Positions 12,220 through 24,100 of a DNA stretch of 64,000 nt are shown here, in pieces. The translations under genes and the position numbers were made by a program. The notes under the pieces were generated by a model. It was not told the DNA's origin. It did not search any database and was given only the letters and a program-made list of their open reading frames with translations. The stretch's first letter is position 1, and each line of letters opens with the position of its first letter. The stretch is from Bryopsis sp. KO-2023 (taxonomy: Eukaryota > Chlorophyta > Ulvophyceae > Bryopsidales > Bryopsidaceae), in contig BSYQ01000004.1 in assembly GCA_030272585.1 (NCBI GenBank), positions 3,782,001 to 3,846,000 on the forward strand. Direction: 5' to 3'.

Positions 12220-15200
12220 ATGAACTTACGGAAAGAACTCTCGGAAGTTGAAGTCACCCTCAAGGCCAAGGAGTGTGAACTGGAGTCCTTGCATCGGAGA
12301 GCAGACCTTTACAGGTAGGATTGAGAATCCCAAACAGGTGGTTTTCAAAATCTCTAATCTGCCTGGGTGACACCAGTGCGTTACGATTTTGTCGATGGAC
12401 TCACTCTATCAAGCCTGCCTGGATGTGCAAATTGATTAGTGGTGGGAGTCTTTGATAACTTTTGGGCACATGATTTTTGACCTTGTTTCAACATCCGGTT
12501 GATGGATTGAACAGGTGTGCACTTACCAATGTTACCACCTTTTGCTGTTGTCAATCAATTTGTTGAGAGGCATGAAAAGATGGTGGAGGATTTCTATCCT
12601 CGAAATGGGTGGCCCTTTGAGAAAGGGACCAAAATATCACCAAAAGGATCCACCTGACTCAACCTCTGAACCAAGGAGGGTTCCTGCAAATGAATACCAG
12701 AACAGACAGACATGGCAAGCGGGTGCATTATGTTTGCAGATGGACGAAGCTTCAAAACGCCAAGGATCAGGTTACATACGGTGAAACCAGAAAGGAATCT
12801 GTGAAGAGATTCATGGGACAGCATTCCAGGCCGTCCCGGAGCCAAACATCATCCAACCCGCCACCGGAGTACGTCGTGGGAAAGGTGAAAAACGTTTGCC
12901 ACCACCTCAACAACACTGATGGTCTGCATGGTGCCCAACATGGGAGGATTCCTGATGAAAACAGTGGAGCTCATGCAAAAACATGCGACAAAGAGGTTGG
13001 TGTGAGCTCAAGATCTCCAATGACAGATTCCAATCGCTCCAACGATTCGGAGATTCGGGGTGATGGCAGCGGCTGGAGGATCAGGTCCCACCCAGTTCCA
13101 AGACAGAGTTCGATTGAGGAGGAGCTCCAAGCGTCCGATCTGGTGGAGGAAAGCACAGAAGCCCAATCGTGGAGCAGCGTTTGTGAGGAGCCAGTGGTGG
13201 TCAAGGATGCCGAAGTTCAAACCGGCAAATTGGAGACGTGTTGTCCTCAAGAAATGCGACTCATGGAGGTGGAGATGCAGGTATGGAGTTAGTTCATGGA
13301 GTTAGTTCTTCTGCTTCCTGGATACTTAACCACCCTTGTCCAGATGCTTCAATTCTCTTTGTTTCGATGGGTTTCCAGGCAAAGATCACGAAGCTCGAGG
13401 CTGAGCTCACGGTGGAGGAGTGCATGCGGCGAGAAGCAGCTGCCGAAACCGTGAGGCTCCAGGAGGAGAAGGCTTCTGATCAGGAGCTGATCGGTGCCTT
13501 GAGGGAAGAGGTTGCCAGGAGGGTTGAAAGGGAGGGTCAGCTCAGCCAAGCTGTCGATCGGTGAGTGAATCCTGAGCTTTGTGAAAGTCATGAGCCCTGT
13601 ATTGTTTTGAAACCAAACAAATCTCCTGCTCGATTTTAACTGCTGATGGATCTGTTCAAAGATCCCAACAGTCTTAGATGGTGCCCCTGATTTGAAGAGT
13701 GCAAAAGAGTTCAATGAGTATCGAATTCCTCAGGTGCCTTGTTTTTCCACTCCTTTGTAAGCAGAGTCCAAGGATTCACCAGACCCAAAATATTATTGTC
13801 CTTTGATCCAGAAAATCAACCAGATTAAGTAAATTCTCTTTGCAGTTCTGTTTTTTTCTTGCTTTCCCATGCTTATACTTGAGCGAGTCCTGCCAATCAA
13901 CCCCTCACCTTGGCTGGAGGTTTTTCAACACATCTGACAAGATGAGTGCCAAAAAATGGAGAGCGTCAAAATTTAATAGTCATCTTGAATTCCACAGGAA
14001 GCTCGAGGAGGTGGAGGCCGTGAAGGGGGACTACGGCCGGATCTGCGAGGAGGTGGACCACTTGGAGAAATTCCAGGTCCGCCCCCTCAAAGACCAGCTC
14101 ACCAAGATCGCGGGCGAGCGCAACAGGCTGGAGAAGGAGCTGGGTGAATCGAGGAGCGCCATGCTGAACCTGAGGGCTGAGCGAGACAAGCTCAAGGGAG
14201 AGAAAGAGGTGGGGTGTGGTCGGTTGAATCTGGCGCAGGTTTGAAAGTTGCAACTCCCTTTGTGAATGTGCTCTGATCATGTGCTTGTGCATTCCTGACA
14301 AGAAGACTGGGTCTCCATCCACACGAGCAGGCTTCACCTGTCGAGCAATGAGTGCCACTCTCAACCAAAAATAAAAATACGATTCGATGTGAATTCAGGC
14401 CCTGCTTCAGTTCGCGAAGGAGGATGAGGAGGACCACCAGCTGGTGCTCAGGACTCGAAATCAGCTCCTGCATCAGCTGGAAACCCTTCAAACCGATCTT
14501 GAGGATGCCAAAGCTACCACCGAAAAGGTTGAAGCTGTCTCGACCCAGAAGGATAATGAAATGGCGACTCTGAGACAGCAGCTGGCTGATGTGACCCCAA
14601 TCCCAGAGGCACAGGTGAGCAAGATCATTGAAGTAAACTGGATGCTTCTGATACAACCACAAGGATGTCTGATAACAGCAAGGAAGGGCTGGATTGATAG
14701 ATCTGGCTCACCTTGGCGACTCCCCTTCTAAAAGAAGTGCATCGGTGCTGCAGGAACTTCTGGCAGCGAAAGCGAAGGAAATGGAGGAAACTGTTGGGAG
14801 GCTGAAGGATGAGCTGCAGAAGAAACAAACTGCCCTCGATCAGGTACGAATCTACGAGGGAAGTTTATTCTTGGGGAGGATGAGGTCTATCTGTATTATA
14901 GCTAATTTTCTTGTTCAAGAAGCCAGGGAAGCTTAGGTTGAAAATTCGTGATTTCGCTAACGTCAACATGGTTTTATTTTTCCTTCCGAGGAAGAAAAAA
15001 CTTGACGAAATGAGAGGATCTGGGTGTGTTTGTGTAGAGCGTGACACTCCAACAGAAGCTTCTGAAGAATGCTGATCGGAACCCTCGAGTTTTCTCAGGG
15101 CTTCTGGAAGAAGAAAATGAAATGCTCAAACAAAAGCTCATCGTGAGTAGCACAGATCCATCCTTTCAAACAATGAAGTAGGAAACGACAAATGCTGGCG

Positions 15201-15953
15201 ATTGTGTTCTGAACCATCTCCTTCAAATCCCCTCAAAAAGGGAAGAGCCAAAAGGGAAGATGCCTTTTGGCTGATTTGTGAGCGGACATTGCTTCCAGGA
15301 GTGTGACATGGAAATGGATGAGATGAAAGAGAGCCACCAAAAGAAGGCCAGTGCGTATGAGGCGGTGGACGAAAACATTGCGTGCTTAGAGGCAGACATC
15401 GAGCAGTGGAGGAGGGACTACGAGGGATGCACCGAAGCCAGAGCCAGGCTGCAACAGGAGAACGACTCCATGAAGGAGGAACTCCGAAAGTTGGCCATCG
15501 AGTGCGAAGGCAGCCCTGCCAAACGTGTTCGAGACCTGAAACAAAAGCTGGCACAGGTAAGAAGATTACGGAATGAACTGCAAGCATATGACTAGCTGAT
15601 TTCGAGTTTGATCACCACATGGATTTGGAGAAGGAGAATTCCTCTGGCCGAACCTTGACCTTGCAACCCACCACGCTAAAATTTTGATGTACTATACAAT
15701 GGTTTCTGCTGTACTTTGAAAGCAAGATCCTTGGTTTTGTTTTGTTTTGTGGAGATGTATGAACGAAAAATTACTTCGAAGCTTCAATTTTTATTTTGCC
15801 TGGAATGCAATCTTGAGAAGACTTTTCATTTGAATGTTATTTGTGCAGGAGCGACAGCAATCGGAAGTGGTGAGGGAAACTGTCAAAAGAATTCAAAACA
15901 TGAGGAACTCGCTCAAAAAGGGACGTTCGAGAAGCCCAAGAAATACCATTTGA
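12220..15953 (+). CDS. Coiled-coil protein (cytoskeletal/centrosomal type), function unknown
   Basis: Nine exons join in phase: (12205)12220-12314, 12740-13280, 13379-13560, 13998-14208, 14399-14614, 14754-14843, 15038-15142, 15299-15556 and 15849-15953, about 595 residues from the ATG at 12220. The frame is open back to an acceptor-like CCAG at 12204, so earlier exons may exist. The protein opens with a short helix. A Ser/Asn-rich, probably disordered stretch of about 150 residues follows (exon 12740-13280, containing VVVKDAEVQTG). The rest is almost entirely heptad-rich coiled coil with Glu/Lys/Gln/Leu. The tail is basic: KKGRSRSPRNTI. No motor, zinc or catalytic domain is visible. Proteins of this shape usually act as scaffolds at centrosomes, basal bodies or cytoskeletal fibres, but that is only analogy. 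Confidence 0.75.
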
Positions 15954-16475
15954 AACTGAGTAGAGAAAGAATTCGTCTGTGAGGGATAAATGGGGAATAT
16001 TTGGGAGGAAAAAATGAGGGAAGAAAGAAATTGAAGAGATAAATTCGAAAAGGAGAAAAATATCTAGAGAGAAAAAATTGAAAAAGGAAACAAAGAAAAA
16101 AAAAAGTGGGGAAGTACAAGCTTGAATTTTATATTAGGGAAACATCAAAGCTGTTCGGTGCTTCGTTGGGGAAGTTTTTTGGAAATGGTTTTTTCGTGTT
16201 CGATGGATTTTCATCGACTGTGTAATTCGTTCAAGGCAACATGAAGAAGACATAGAATCCTATCAGTTTTTGTGTATATTATTAAGAGGGGGAATCTGCT
16301 CTTGGATTTTTTTTTAAGAGAAAAAAATCCAAGCTGCAGCACAAACAAGGTCCAAGGTACGATCAATTCCCGTTCTGCACAGGATTCATCGAATCTTGCA
16401 CGTGGGTTTCTGGCATCCCGAGGGTGTTGGTACTATTTGCGCCATGCTGGGGAACTGAGGGCTGCACCCATCGCC
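15954..16475. other. Intergenic spacer
   Basis: About 520 bp, A-rich (AGAAAGAAATTGAAGAG-like purine stretches at 15980-16110), between two genes on the same strand. It presumably holds the 3' UTR of the coiled-coil gene and the promoter of the next gene. No other structure seen. Confidence 0.5.
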
Positions 16476-17668
16476 ATGACGACCCCGTCGCGCCGACTGC
16501 TGGAAGTTTTCACGAAGGAGGATACTCCCGAGCCACAGACACCCTTGCCTCCCACGGCAACGCTCGCAAAACTCTCCGCACCTAATGCTGGGGCGCTGCG
16601 TGGAGAGGTGTCGAACACCCCCATCAGGTTCCGCCACAGCTTGCATGACGCGAAAACCCCGAAATTATCCCAAGGATTTCTTGGAAGCGACTTCGGGGGA
16701 AGCAAAACCGTGAACCCGTCGTCGCGGTTGGGGGGAGATTTCGAGACGCTGACGGAAAACGTGAGAGGGCCACAGTTCGAAACCATACAGGAAGAAAGGT
16801 GTGGGGGGGGGAGTGGATAAACTGGGGTTCATTGAAATTCATCCCCTGAGGAAGGAAGCTTTTTGTTCTCACCTTGAGAGGTTGGCCCTGGACTGTGCTT
16901 TTCCTTCCTCGAGTTTTTTCTTGGTGATCAAACAAAATGAAATGAAAATGAAAAATATATTGGGGAAGGATTCGATCAAGATTTTTGATCAATTGATCAG
17001 GGAGGTTTTGTTTACACAGGGCCGGTCTGGATTTGGTTGCAGAAATCGATCACCCAGAAGATGGGGTTTCAGAGGAAGGGGGCTTCTTGGAGGAGGAAGC
17101 GGTTGAACGACATGAATTTGAGCAATGGATACACCAGCGTGCGGCTAAATTTGGACGAAGCTATGATCAAATGCTGGAAGAAATGGGGGAGGAGGCCGTT
17201 GCTTTTGCTTATCAAACCAAGCGGCAAAAGGAGATCATGCAAGAGGTCGAAACAGAGGAGAAGAGGAAACTCTTGGAAGACATAGAGATGCGCATGCCAT
17301 GCGAGGTGGTGCAAATTCACTTCCGAAAGAGACGTCGTAAAAAAAATAAATGTGTCATGGTGTTTTGTCATGATTTAGAAAAAAGAAGGAAACTGTCGTT
17401 ATCTGATGTGGGATTGGCTTATCGCAAGTTTGAAGAATGAAAAGACACGCCAAACCATGGAAAAGGTATGTGGAACCCCCCCTCGCCCTCCCCTTTTCAA
17501 GCCAACGCTGACCTTTTGCAGTCCAAGTGTAGTTTACGATATTCTATGCGTCACACAAAAGCAAGGGAATTGGAACTGTGGAAACATGGGGATCAGGGAA
17601 TGTATTTTCTGTTCCGACCATTTTTTGGATCAAAAAGTCCTCCAGCTGGATGCCTGATTTTTGTCTGA
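16476..17668 (+). CDS. Unknown charged protein, four exons
   Basis: Exons 16476-16798, 17020-17305, 17379-17465 and 17522-17668 join with agreeing phases into about 280 residues. I do not recognise the family. The N-terminal exon is Thr/Pro-rich (MTTPSRRLLEVF, EPQTPLPPTATL) and looks disordered. The second exon is acidic and helical, with EQWIHQRAAKFGRSYDQM and a Glu/Lys-rich helix. The third and fourth exons hold YLMWDWLIASLKNEKTRQT and ELELWKHGDQGMYFLF. If the 17306-17378 intron is not removed, the second exon instead reads on to a stop at 17440 with a lysine/arginine-rich end; the spliced version gives the more protein-like sequence. The ATG at 16476 is preferred because sequence before it is not protein-like. 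Confidence 0.6.
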
Positions 17669-18255
17669 ACATCTTGTCATGAGATTTCCCTTTTTTTGAA
17701 TTTAATTGCTCTGGGCTGCATGGAGCACAGGGGTGCCTGCTCTGCCGATTCTGATTCCCGGGATGGTGCTGGAATCATGAGTCAAATTCCATGGGAGATC
17801 CTCGAAAAGGATTTCTCAGATTTGGATGAATCCAAGACAGCGTACACCGAAGAAAAAACTTGACAAATCTAACCCCTTTTTTTCCCTGTCAGATCTCTTT
17901 TTTTTTGCCTTTTTGGCACCTCGTTGTGTTCAACTATCAAGCACCTATTTTCTGGTGGAAGAGGTGGGGGGGGGGAATATGATAAAATAGACACCCAATT
18001 TTTTTTGCCATGGAAGATCAGCGCATACACACAACTGCTGATGCTCCCCATTTTAAGTTATGTTTGGAGGGAGGGGGGGTGGATTTCACAGGGTTGGGAT
18101 GAAGTTTATGCCGAATGACGACACCCTGGAGGCCGAGGCAATCGCAATCACGGAACAAGTGATTGTGCAGCCAAGAGGGGCTGGAAGTGCTGGGGTGGAG
18201 AGATGTGCCGGTGGATCCGTCTGTGGTGGGTTGATTTTCGACCGACACGATGCCG
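17669..18255. other. Spacer before the aldo-keto reductase pseudogene
   Basis: Mixed sequence with T runs and a G run at 17968-17976. An open stretch at 18100-18250 could be the decayed N-terminal coding part of the reductase (the TIM-barrel start with the catalytic Asp/Tyr), but I could not align it to the family. Confidence 0.4.
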
Positions 18256-20163
18256 AGGATAAAGCAAGTTTTGGTGAAAGCCGGGGAGGGCTTGTCAGGG
18301 GACGATCTTGAGAGGGAATTGTTCAGTGCTAGGAAATTGATCGAGAAAGCTTCTGCGGAAAAACTCGGAGGGAAAGCGGAGGAATTTTATATTTGCACCT
18401 TGTCCAGCAGGGTGATTGCCCACAAGGTGGGCCCACTATTCAAAAATGATGTTTGGTGCAATTTGTTAAGAGGGGGGGGGGGATGTAAGCAGGGGTGGAT
18501 GCCAATACTTTTGTACTTTTGCCAACATCGGATCCCTAGTATGCCAGCAAGATTTCGCCTTACGAATTGGGAACAGAAAGAACCAGAGCAGCGTGCGAAG
18601 GGGTCCTGCAAAGACTGGCTACAGATTACGTGGTGAGGAATCTATTTTTATCTCAAAACTGAACACCTGCCTGCCTGAATATACTAGGCACATTCCACTT
18701 TAATGTATTGTTTTGCCCCCCCCCCCCCTCCCCCTCCCCCTCCCCCTCCCGGAACTTGATAGTTATTGCAAGCAATAATGGTGGAGACAATGTGGGTGTT
18801 TTGTCTGCCAAGTTATGATTGATTCATTTTTCAACAGGATTTGGTTCTGATTCACTGGCCTGGAGCATCCAGAAAGAAACTGAACTCTGTTCAAAACTCC
18901 ATCAAAAGAATGGAGACTTGGAAAGTGCTGGAGGAGTATCATAGGCAGGGAAGGTGCGATCCAAAATCAACCGGTAAGAAGAAAGCTTTCCACCGTCTCT
19001 TTTGGGAATGACAAAATGATTATTCGAATCAAATTTTTACTTTATTTTATTTCTTGCTTTTGGTGCTGATAGAATAGTTCACAGGAGATGAGTAATGCAT
19101 CCCATGGGAAAACCATCCCTTGTTTGTCTTGCCTGAATAAGTTTGCCACTGGGGAAAGCTCTTTGGAACCATAACTCAGTTTGAGCGGGGCTGACCCATT
19201 GATTCATACACATTCTGGTTCCTTCTTCTTTTGTTTGTCAGATTCCTAAGTGTTAATTCTTGTTTGATTGAACAGGTTTCGTGCTATTGGGGTGAGCAAT
19301 TATCTCTGTTAGTCACATTCTGGAGCTGTTGAATGAGTCGGGGACCCCCCAAATGGTAAATCAAATTGAGGTCCACCCATTTCATCAGAACAATGCTGTT
19401 CGAAGAGTTTGCCTTGAGAATGGTGAGCAGTTTCTGGCAATATTTTGGGCTAACTGGAACATGTTGTAGGTTTTATTTTTACGTGTTGATGTCTCTCAAA
19501 GAAACAAGGCGTTGTTTCATGCAAAGTGGAATTTCTGTCTGTTCTGGGTGGTCTGATATATTTGCCCCCAAAAATTATTTCTGTGATTCCTTTGACGAAT
19601 GCTTTTGAAAATCAGAGACTTTTGTGTGTGTGTGAGAGGGGGGGGGGGGGAGGGGAAAATATGTGTTGGCTGAAAATTGTCACATTGTTTTTCTTCTTGT
19701 GTGTCAGATATTGCTGTGGTTGCTTATGCCAGTCTTGGAGTGGGAAACCTGTTGAAAGAGGAAAGGATTCAAGCAATTGCCAGACGGAATGAAAAAACTG
19801 AAGCTCAGGTATGTTTGTCAATAGATATTTTTCTGGATATAGCACTACACTGTGCATTGTTTTTCGCCTTGATTTTTGGGGGGTCATCTATGACTTCCAC
19901 GATTTTTCTCTTGAGGGAACGCTGTTTTTCTTGTTATTCTCTGGTATCGACACTTCCTGGTGAATTTGTTTTTGCAGGTCCTTCTGAAATGGGCCTTGCA
20001 GCAAGGCCTTGCGGTGATCCCGAAGTCTGTGCATGAGAAATGCATCCAAGATTTTGCCCCTTCGAATTTCTAAGGCTGGGAACTCTCCACGTCTGACATG
20101 CTGGAGATATCTGAAATGGATTGTTCCCATCGATTTTGTTGGGATCCAAGCGGAGTACTATGA
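18256..20163 (+). pseudogene. Aldo-keto reductase pseudogene (frameshift plus premature stop)
   Basis: Exons 18256-18411, 18552-18632, 18838-18953, 19276-19422, 19708-19808 and 19977-20163 read as an aldo-keto reductase: ISPYELGTERTR, DYVDLVLIHWPGASRKK (with the family's catalytic-site His), RFRAIGVSNY, VNQIEVHPFHQNN, VVAYASLG, LLKWALQQGLAVIPKS, FAPSNF and the C-terminal HRFCWDPSG. Two lesions break it. One base is extra at about 19304, so the frame after GVSNY leaves SHILELLNES. A TAA at 20071-20073 sits between APSNF and ELSTSDMLEI, with the genuine end probably TGA at 20161-20163. The N-terminal portion with the Asp/Tyr/Lys active-site residues is not recognisable. Introns are kept, so it is a decayed gene rather than a processed copy. 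Functional AKRs reduce aldehydes and ketones with NADPH. Confidence 0.85.
18715..18750. repeat. C-rich microsatellite (CCCCCT)n
   Basis: A run of C followed by four CCCCCT units in an intron of the aldo-keto reductase pseudogene. It is a likely length-variable site and also a sequencing risk. Confidence 0.85.
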
Positions 20164-20828
20164 TTCCCCTCCCCCCCTTCCCTACTTTTCCTTTTCTTAT
20201 TAGAGAAAATAGCAATCCTGTGGATGATATTTTCACCATGTGTCAACCCTTTTGTCGATTGATTTCTAGGTGTGTCGATCAAGAAGTACTCCTTCGTGAA
20301 AAAGACTTGGCAATGCTGGACAAACTGGAAATCGAAGTCGGTTTGGCTCATTGGACTATGATCAGGGTGCTTTAATTGAGGGGGAGATCATGTAGGGATG
20401 GAACCCTTGCAATCTGCTGCAAAGTTTTGGAGGGGATTGAGCTGATCCCATGGCATGATTCAGACAAAATTGCAAAGAGGGGCAGAGATGTCACAGCCTG
20501 TATGTCTCACTGGGCCAACATGCATGTGATCTTTATGGCTGCTGCAACAATATTCAAGACCGCTCCTTCTCTCATGAACCTCAACAGACTATGTTGACCA
20601 TCATTTCCATTTCCCACAAAATTAGATCCACTGGAGAAGATTCACAGAACCCCTGTCTGTGGCCCTGTTGCAATGCTTCTGAAGTTGATATTTTAGGGGT
20701 GATTTTTTCTCCTGGAGATATATGGGAAAGCTTTCACAAGTGTACAGCACTGCCAAACTCAGATCACTCCAGACTGACTCAGATGTCCAAATGCACCTTT
20801 CAATGGCTGTGTGTTTTCCAGGGCATCG
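20164..20828. other. Spacer after the pseudogene
   Basis: No recognised gene. One open segment at 20275-20368 between TTTCTAG and ATCAG|GGTGC may be an exon (see the candidate terminal exon at 20829). Confidence 0.35.
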
Positions 20829-20999
20829 ATTCCCCAACCGGCAGATTCCACCTACAACAGGGATCTGTCCCATTCCTTCAACCCCTTGTCCCCCCACATA
20901 CCGGCCTCATACCCCACTACTTACCTCCTGCAGTTCGATGATCCGAACTTTTTCCAACATTTCAATTCAGCCAGCACTTCGGAAGAGTATTTTTCCTGA
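20829..20999 (+). CDS. Possible 3' terminal exon of an unidentified gene
   Basis: After an acceptor TTTTCCAG the frame reads ASIPQPADSTYNRDLSHSF and onward through FDDPNFFQHFNSAS to a TGA at 20997-20999. It is rich in Ser, Pro, Asn and aromatic residues and looks like a disordered C-terminus. Upstream candidates such as 20275-20368 (DQEVLLREKDLAMLDK) are open but I could not link them with certain splice sites. It may be a real small gene or debris beside the pseudogene. Confidence 0.3.
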   Translation: MPQPADSTYNRDLSHSFNPLSPHIPASYPTTYLLQFDDPNFFQHFNSASTSEEYFS

Positions 21000-21154
21000 G
21001 AGTAAAGCTTGAAGATGCCACCTGGCAAGGAGAACATCACTCAATATTGTTTTGGACACAGAAAAACAGACCACAACCAACAATATGAAATTCATTCAAT
21101 CAAACGACCATAACATAATATTTGATGAAACCAGTCCGTGACCCTCTATATTAA

Positions 21155-24100
21155 TTAAACCGATTCATTGGTCAAATAAATCAATGTTCCTGCAAGATCA
21201 GCAATTTCTTCCACACCTTGAGAAAAACATCTCGGGTTTCTTGCGTATTTCCTCAATGTTTTTGCAATGGGCAGCACCGATTTTAACGAATGCTTCGAGT
21301 GACGCCATAGGGGAATCGGATAGCGATCAGGCTCGTTCATTGCAATCCTGGCAGCAAGCACGACAGCTGCCGTCACTTTTGTTGGCTTTACGGATTGTAA
21401 TTTGGGGCGGTACAACACTATTTCAGACAGGTATAAACAGTACGATGTAACCTCATCCACATCCAAGTTGTTGTGCTTGCTTGACTTCAAGTGGCAGTGA
21501 AGTCTTTCTCAAACCAAAACTTAGGAAAGAGAGTGTACCAACGCCTTTTATGAGCGTTGCTAGTACACATGGTAGCAATCACCATACTTGGTGATTGGAC
21601 CCTGCTACCACCGTGTGGGGACAGATGCAAATGTGTCACGACAGGTGACACACGTGGCGACACACATGTACACGTGGCGACACACCGTGACACACGCGTG
21701 TGACATCATAACACGATTATACACCGTGTCCGCCACTCCCATGTGCGCTTCTCCCGCCAACGCCAAAGTCCGACATACACGCATACAGCTCACACAGACG
21801 TGGCACGCGTTACAGTCCGATCGGCGGCGCGCCGGTCTAACGCAGTCGCTTCGCGCGCGCCGGTCTACCCCGCTTCGGTCGCGCCGGTCTACCCCGCGGT
21901 CGCGCCGGTCTACCCCGCTCGCTCGGCGCGCGCCGTTCGCGCAACCCTAAACCCTAAACCCTAAAACCCTAAACCCTAAACCCTAAAAAAACCCTTACTA
22001 TTTTTGGTTTTGCCACGTCTGTGTGAGCTGTATGCGTGTATGTCGGACTTTGGCGTTCGCGGGAGAAGCGGACATGGGAGTGGCGGACATGGGAGTGGCA
22101 GACATGGGGGTACATCCATAACACAAGTAGCCAGCCGCACTGCAAGCACCACCAATAGAATTTGCATTTTATTAAAAAAACGACATATTACGACTTAGGG
22201 GATGAGAAGACCATCGACCGACTTTTTAGTCAAGAAAAACAGAAACAAAATGGGATGCAAGATTGCATCCCATGCAAGAAAAATATCGCTCCACACTGGA
22301 ACAAAACAGTGAGTGATGCAGGTCTGACATGACATAAAAATAACCTCGATTCTTTTATTTCAACCAATTTTGGTCCTGTCACTTACTAGAGATATCTCCA
22401 AACGAAATCATACAAGGTGGGCAAGGCCGCAAAGCCCTCCAACGTTGTGTACAGTGCTCTTTCTTGCACCAGGATGGCCTTTTGAGTTTTGGTGGCTTCT
22501 TTGGGGTTGTTGATGCCCATGCACTCGATGATGTCTTTAGTGCGAGGAGGCATCCTTTCTTCATATTTGCCGGCCATGAAGAGGCACGTTGCGGCAAGCT
22601 GAAACGTAATGAAAACAAATAATGATCAACATAAAGAAAACCATGAAAACCCAATTTATGTGTATATAGAAAAATATGTATATTATTGTCATTACATTAT
22701 CGGGGAGGCCTTACCACGTTGAGTTCAGTTTTAGCTATTTTTTCCGCTGCAAGGTAACGGTCCATGTAATTAATTGACAGGAAGAGCGTCTTCATCTGGA
22801 ACTGGTTCCACACATACACACACATCATAAGACATAATTTCCTCCCACAAAATTCTGCATCAGGCAGCCACTCGATCCAACGAATTCAGTTCAAAAGCAC
22901 ACACTGTGAAAACTGAAAAAAAACAAGAGCATTGCTTCCTGGAACGGCCCGAACAATCAACACTAGAAAACGAGCCACAAATCGATGAAAGAAAAAAGAA
23001 AGCAAAACAGGATATGTCAGTTCGGCACTCCATTGCTCACCTTCATGTGGGTGTGGGTCTCGACCATCCAATTTACGATGTCCATTCTCCCACGAGCAAC
23101 TTCCTTATCCTACAGCAAATTTTCCCTAATAATTTAGGACTCGCATGACACACTGAAAACGATTCAAAAAAATGTCTGGGACATGAGGTCTGCGCCCTTT
23201 CTAATCAGCCACACACATGCCTTGCCACGTAGAATTAAAAAAAATTCCAATAATCAGCCGGCATCATCGGTTCAATCTACTGAAAGGCAACCAGAAGAGA
23301 CCGGCTCGTTTACTCTCCCAGAGTAAAAGAAAGGAACCGAGGAAGAATAATGGTTCATCCTCATGGTAACTTTTTAAGATCCCCGACAGGGAGTTTTTTA
23401 CAGTCTGGTCTGAGTACAAGATAGTTCCCCCCTTCCTCCCAATCCTCCCTGTACTAGGGCATTTTCCTAATGAAAAGGGCACCCGGGGTACAAAGACGCC
23501 ACCCACCTGGTGTTCGAGGTAATTTTCTGGCACAACAAACATATCCTGACGCCGATGATAGTTATCAAAGATACGACTCGCGTAGAACCAGCACGACAAC
23601 GGGTTGTGCTTGTTCATGGAATCTATGTCAGGCGCGTCCGGGCAATTTTGTTGCGTTTTCAGGGTCTCCTCCTCGTCGATCGGCTCCCCGGCCGGCTCGG
23701 AGTCGACGGGATTTTTGGTGGAGGACGGTTCTCGGGCAGTTGGTTGGCGCTTCTTCTGCTTCTGTCGATTCTGTCGTTCCTTTCGTTTCTATCGATCCAA
23801 AAACAAGCTCCACATCAAGAACACACTGGAATACAAGGGCACAACTTTTCTTGTTGTGGCGAAGCATGGAAGCACGGAAGCATGGATTAGGACCACGTGG
23901 CGGTAATCGACACAGTCGAACGGGATTTGACTGGCGACGAACATACCCGCACCCAGCTACTGATTGCCTTGTCGCTACGAGGTCTGGGAGAATGAAGAGG
24001 AACGATGAGAATGGGATAGCTGGCAAGACTTCGTGCGAGCCTCTACATGACCCAACTTCGAGCGAAAACCCCCGCTCGCTGTCTGGGGCGACACCGAGGA

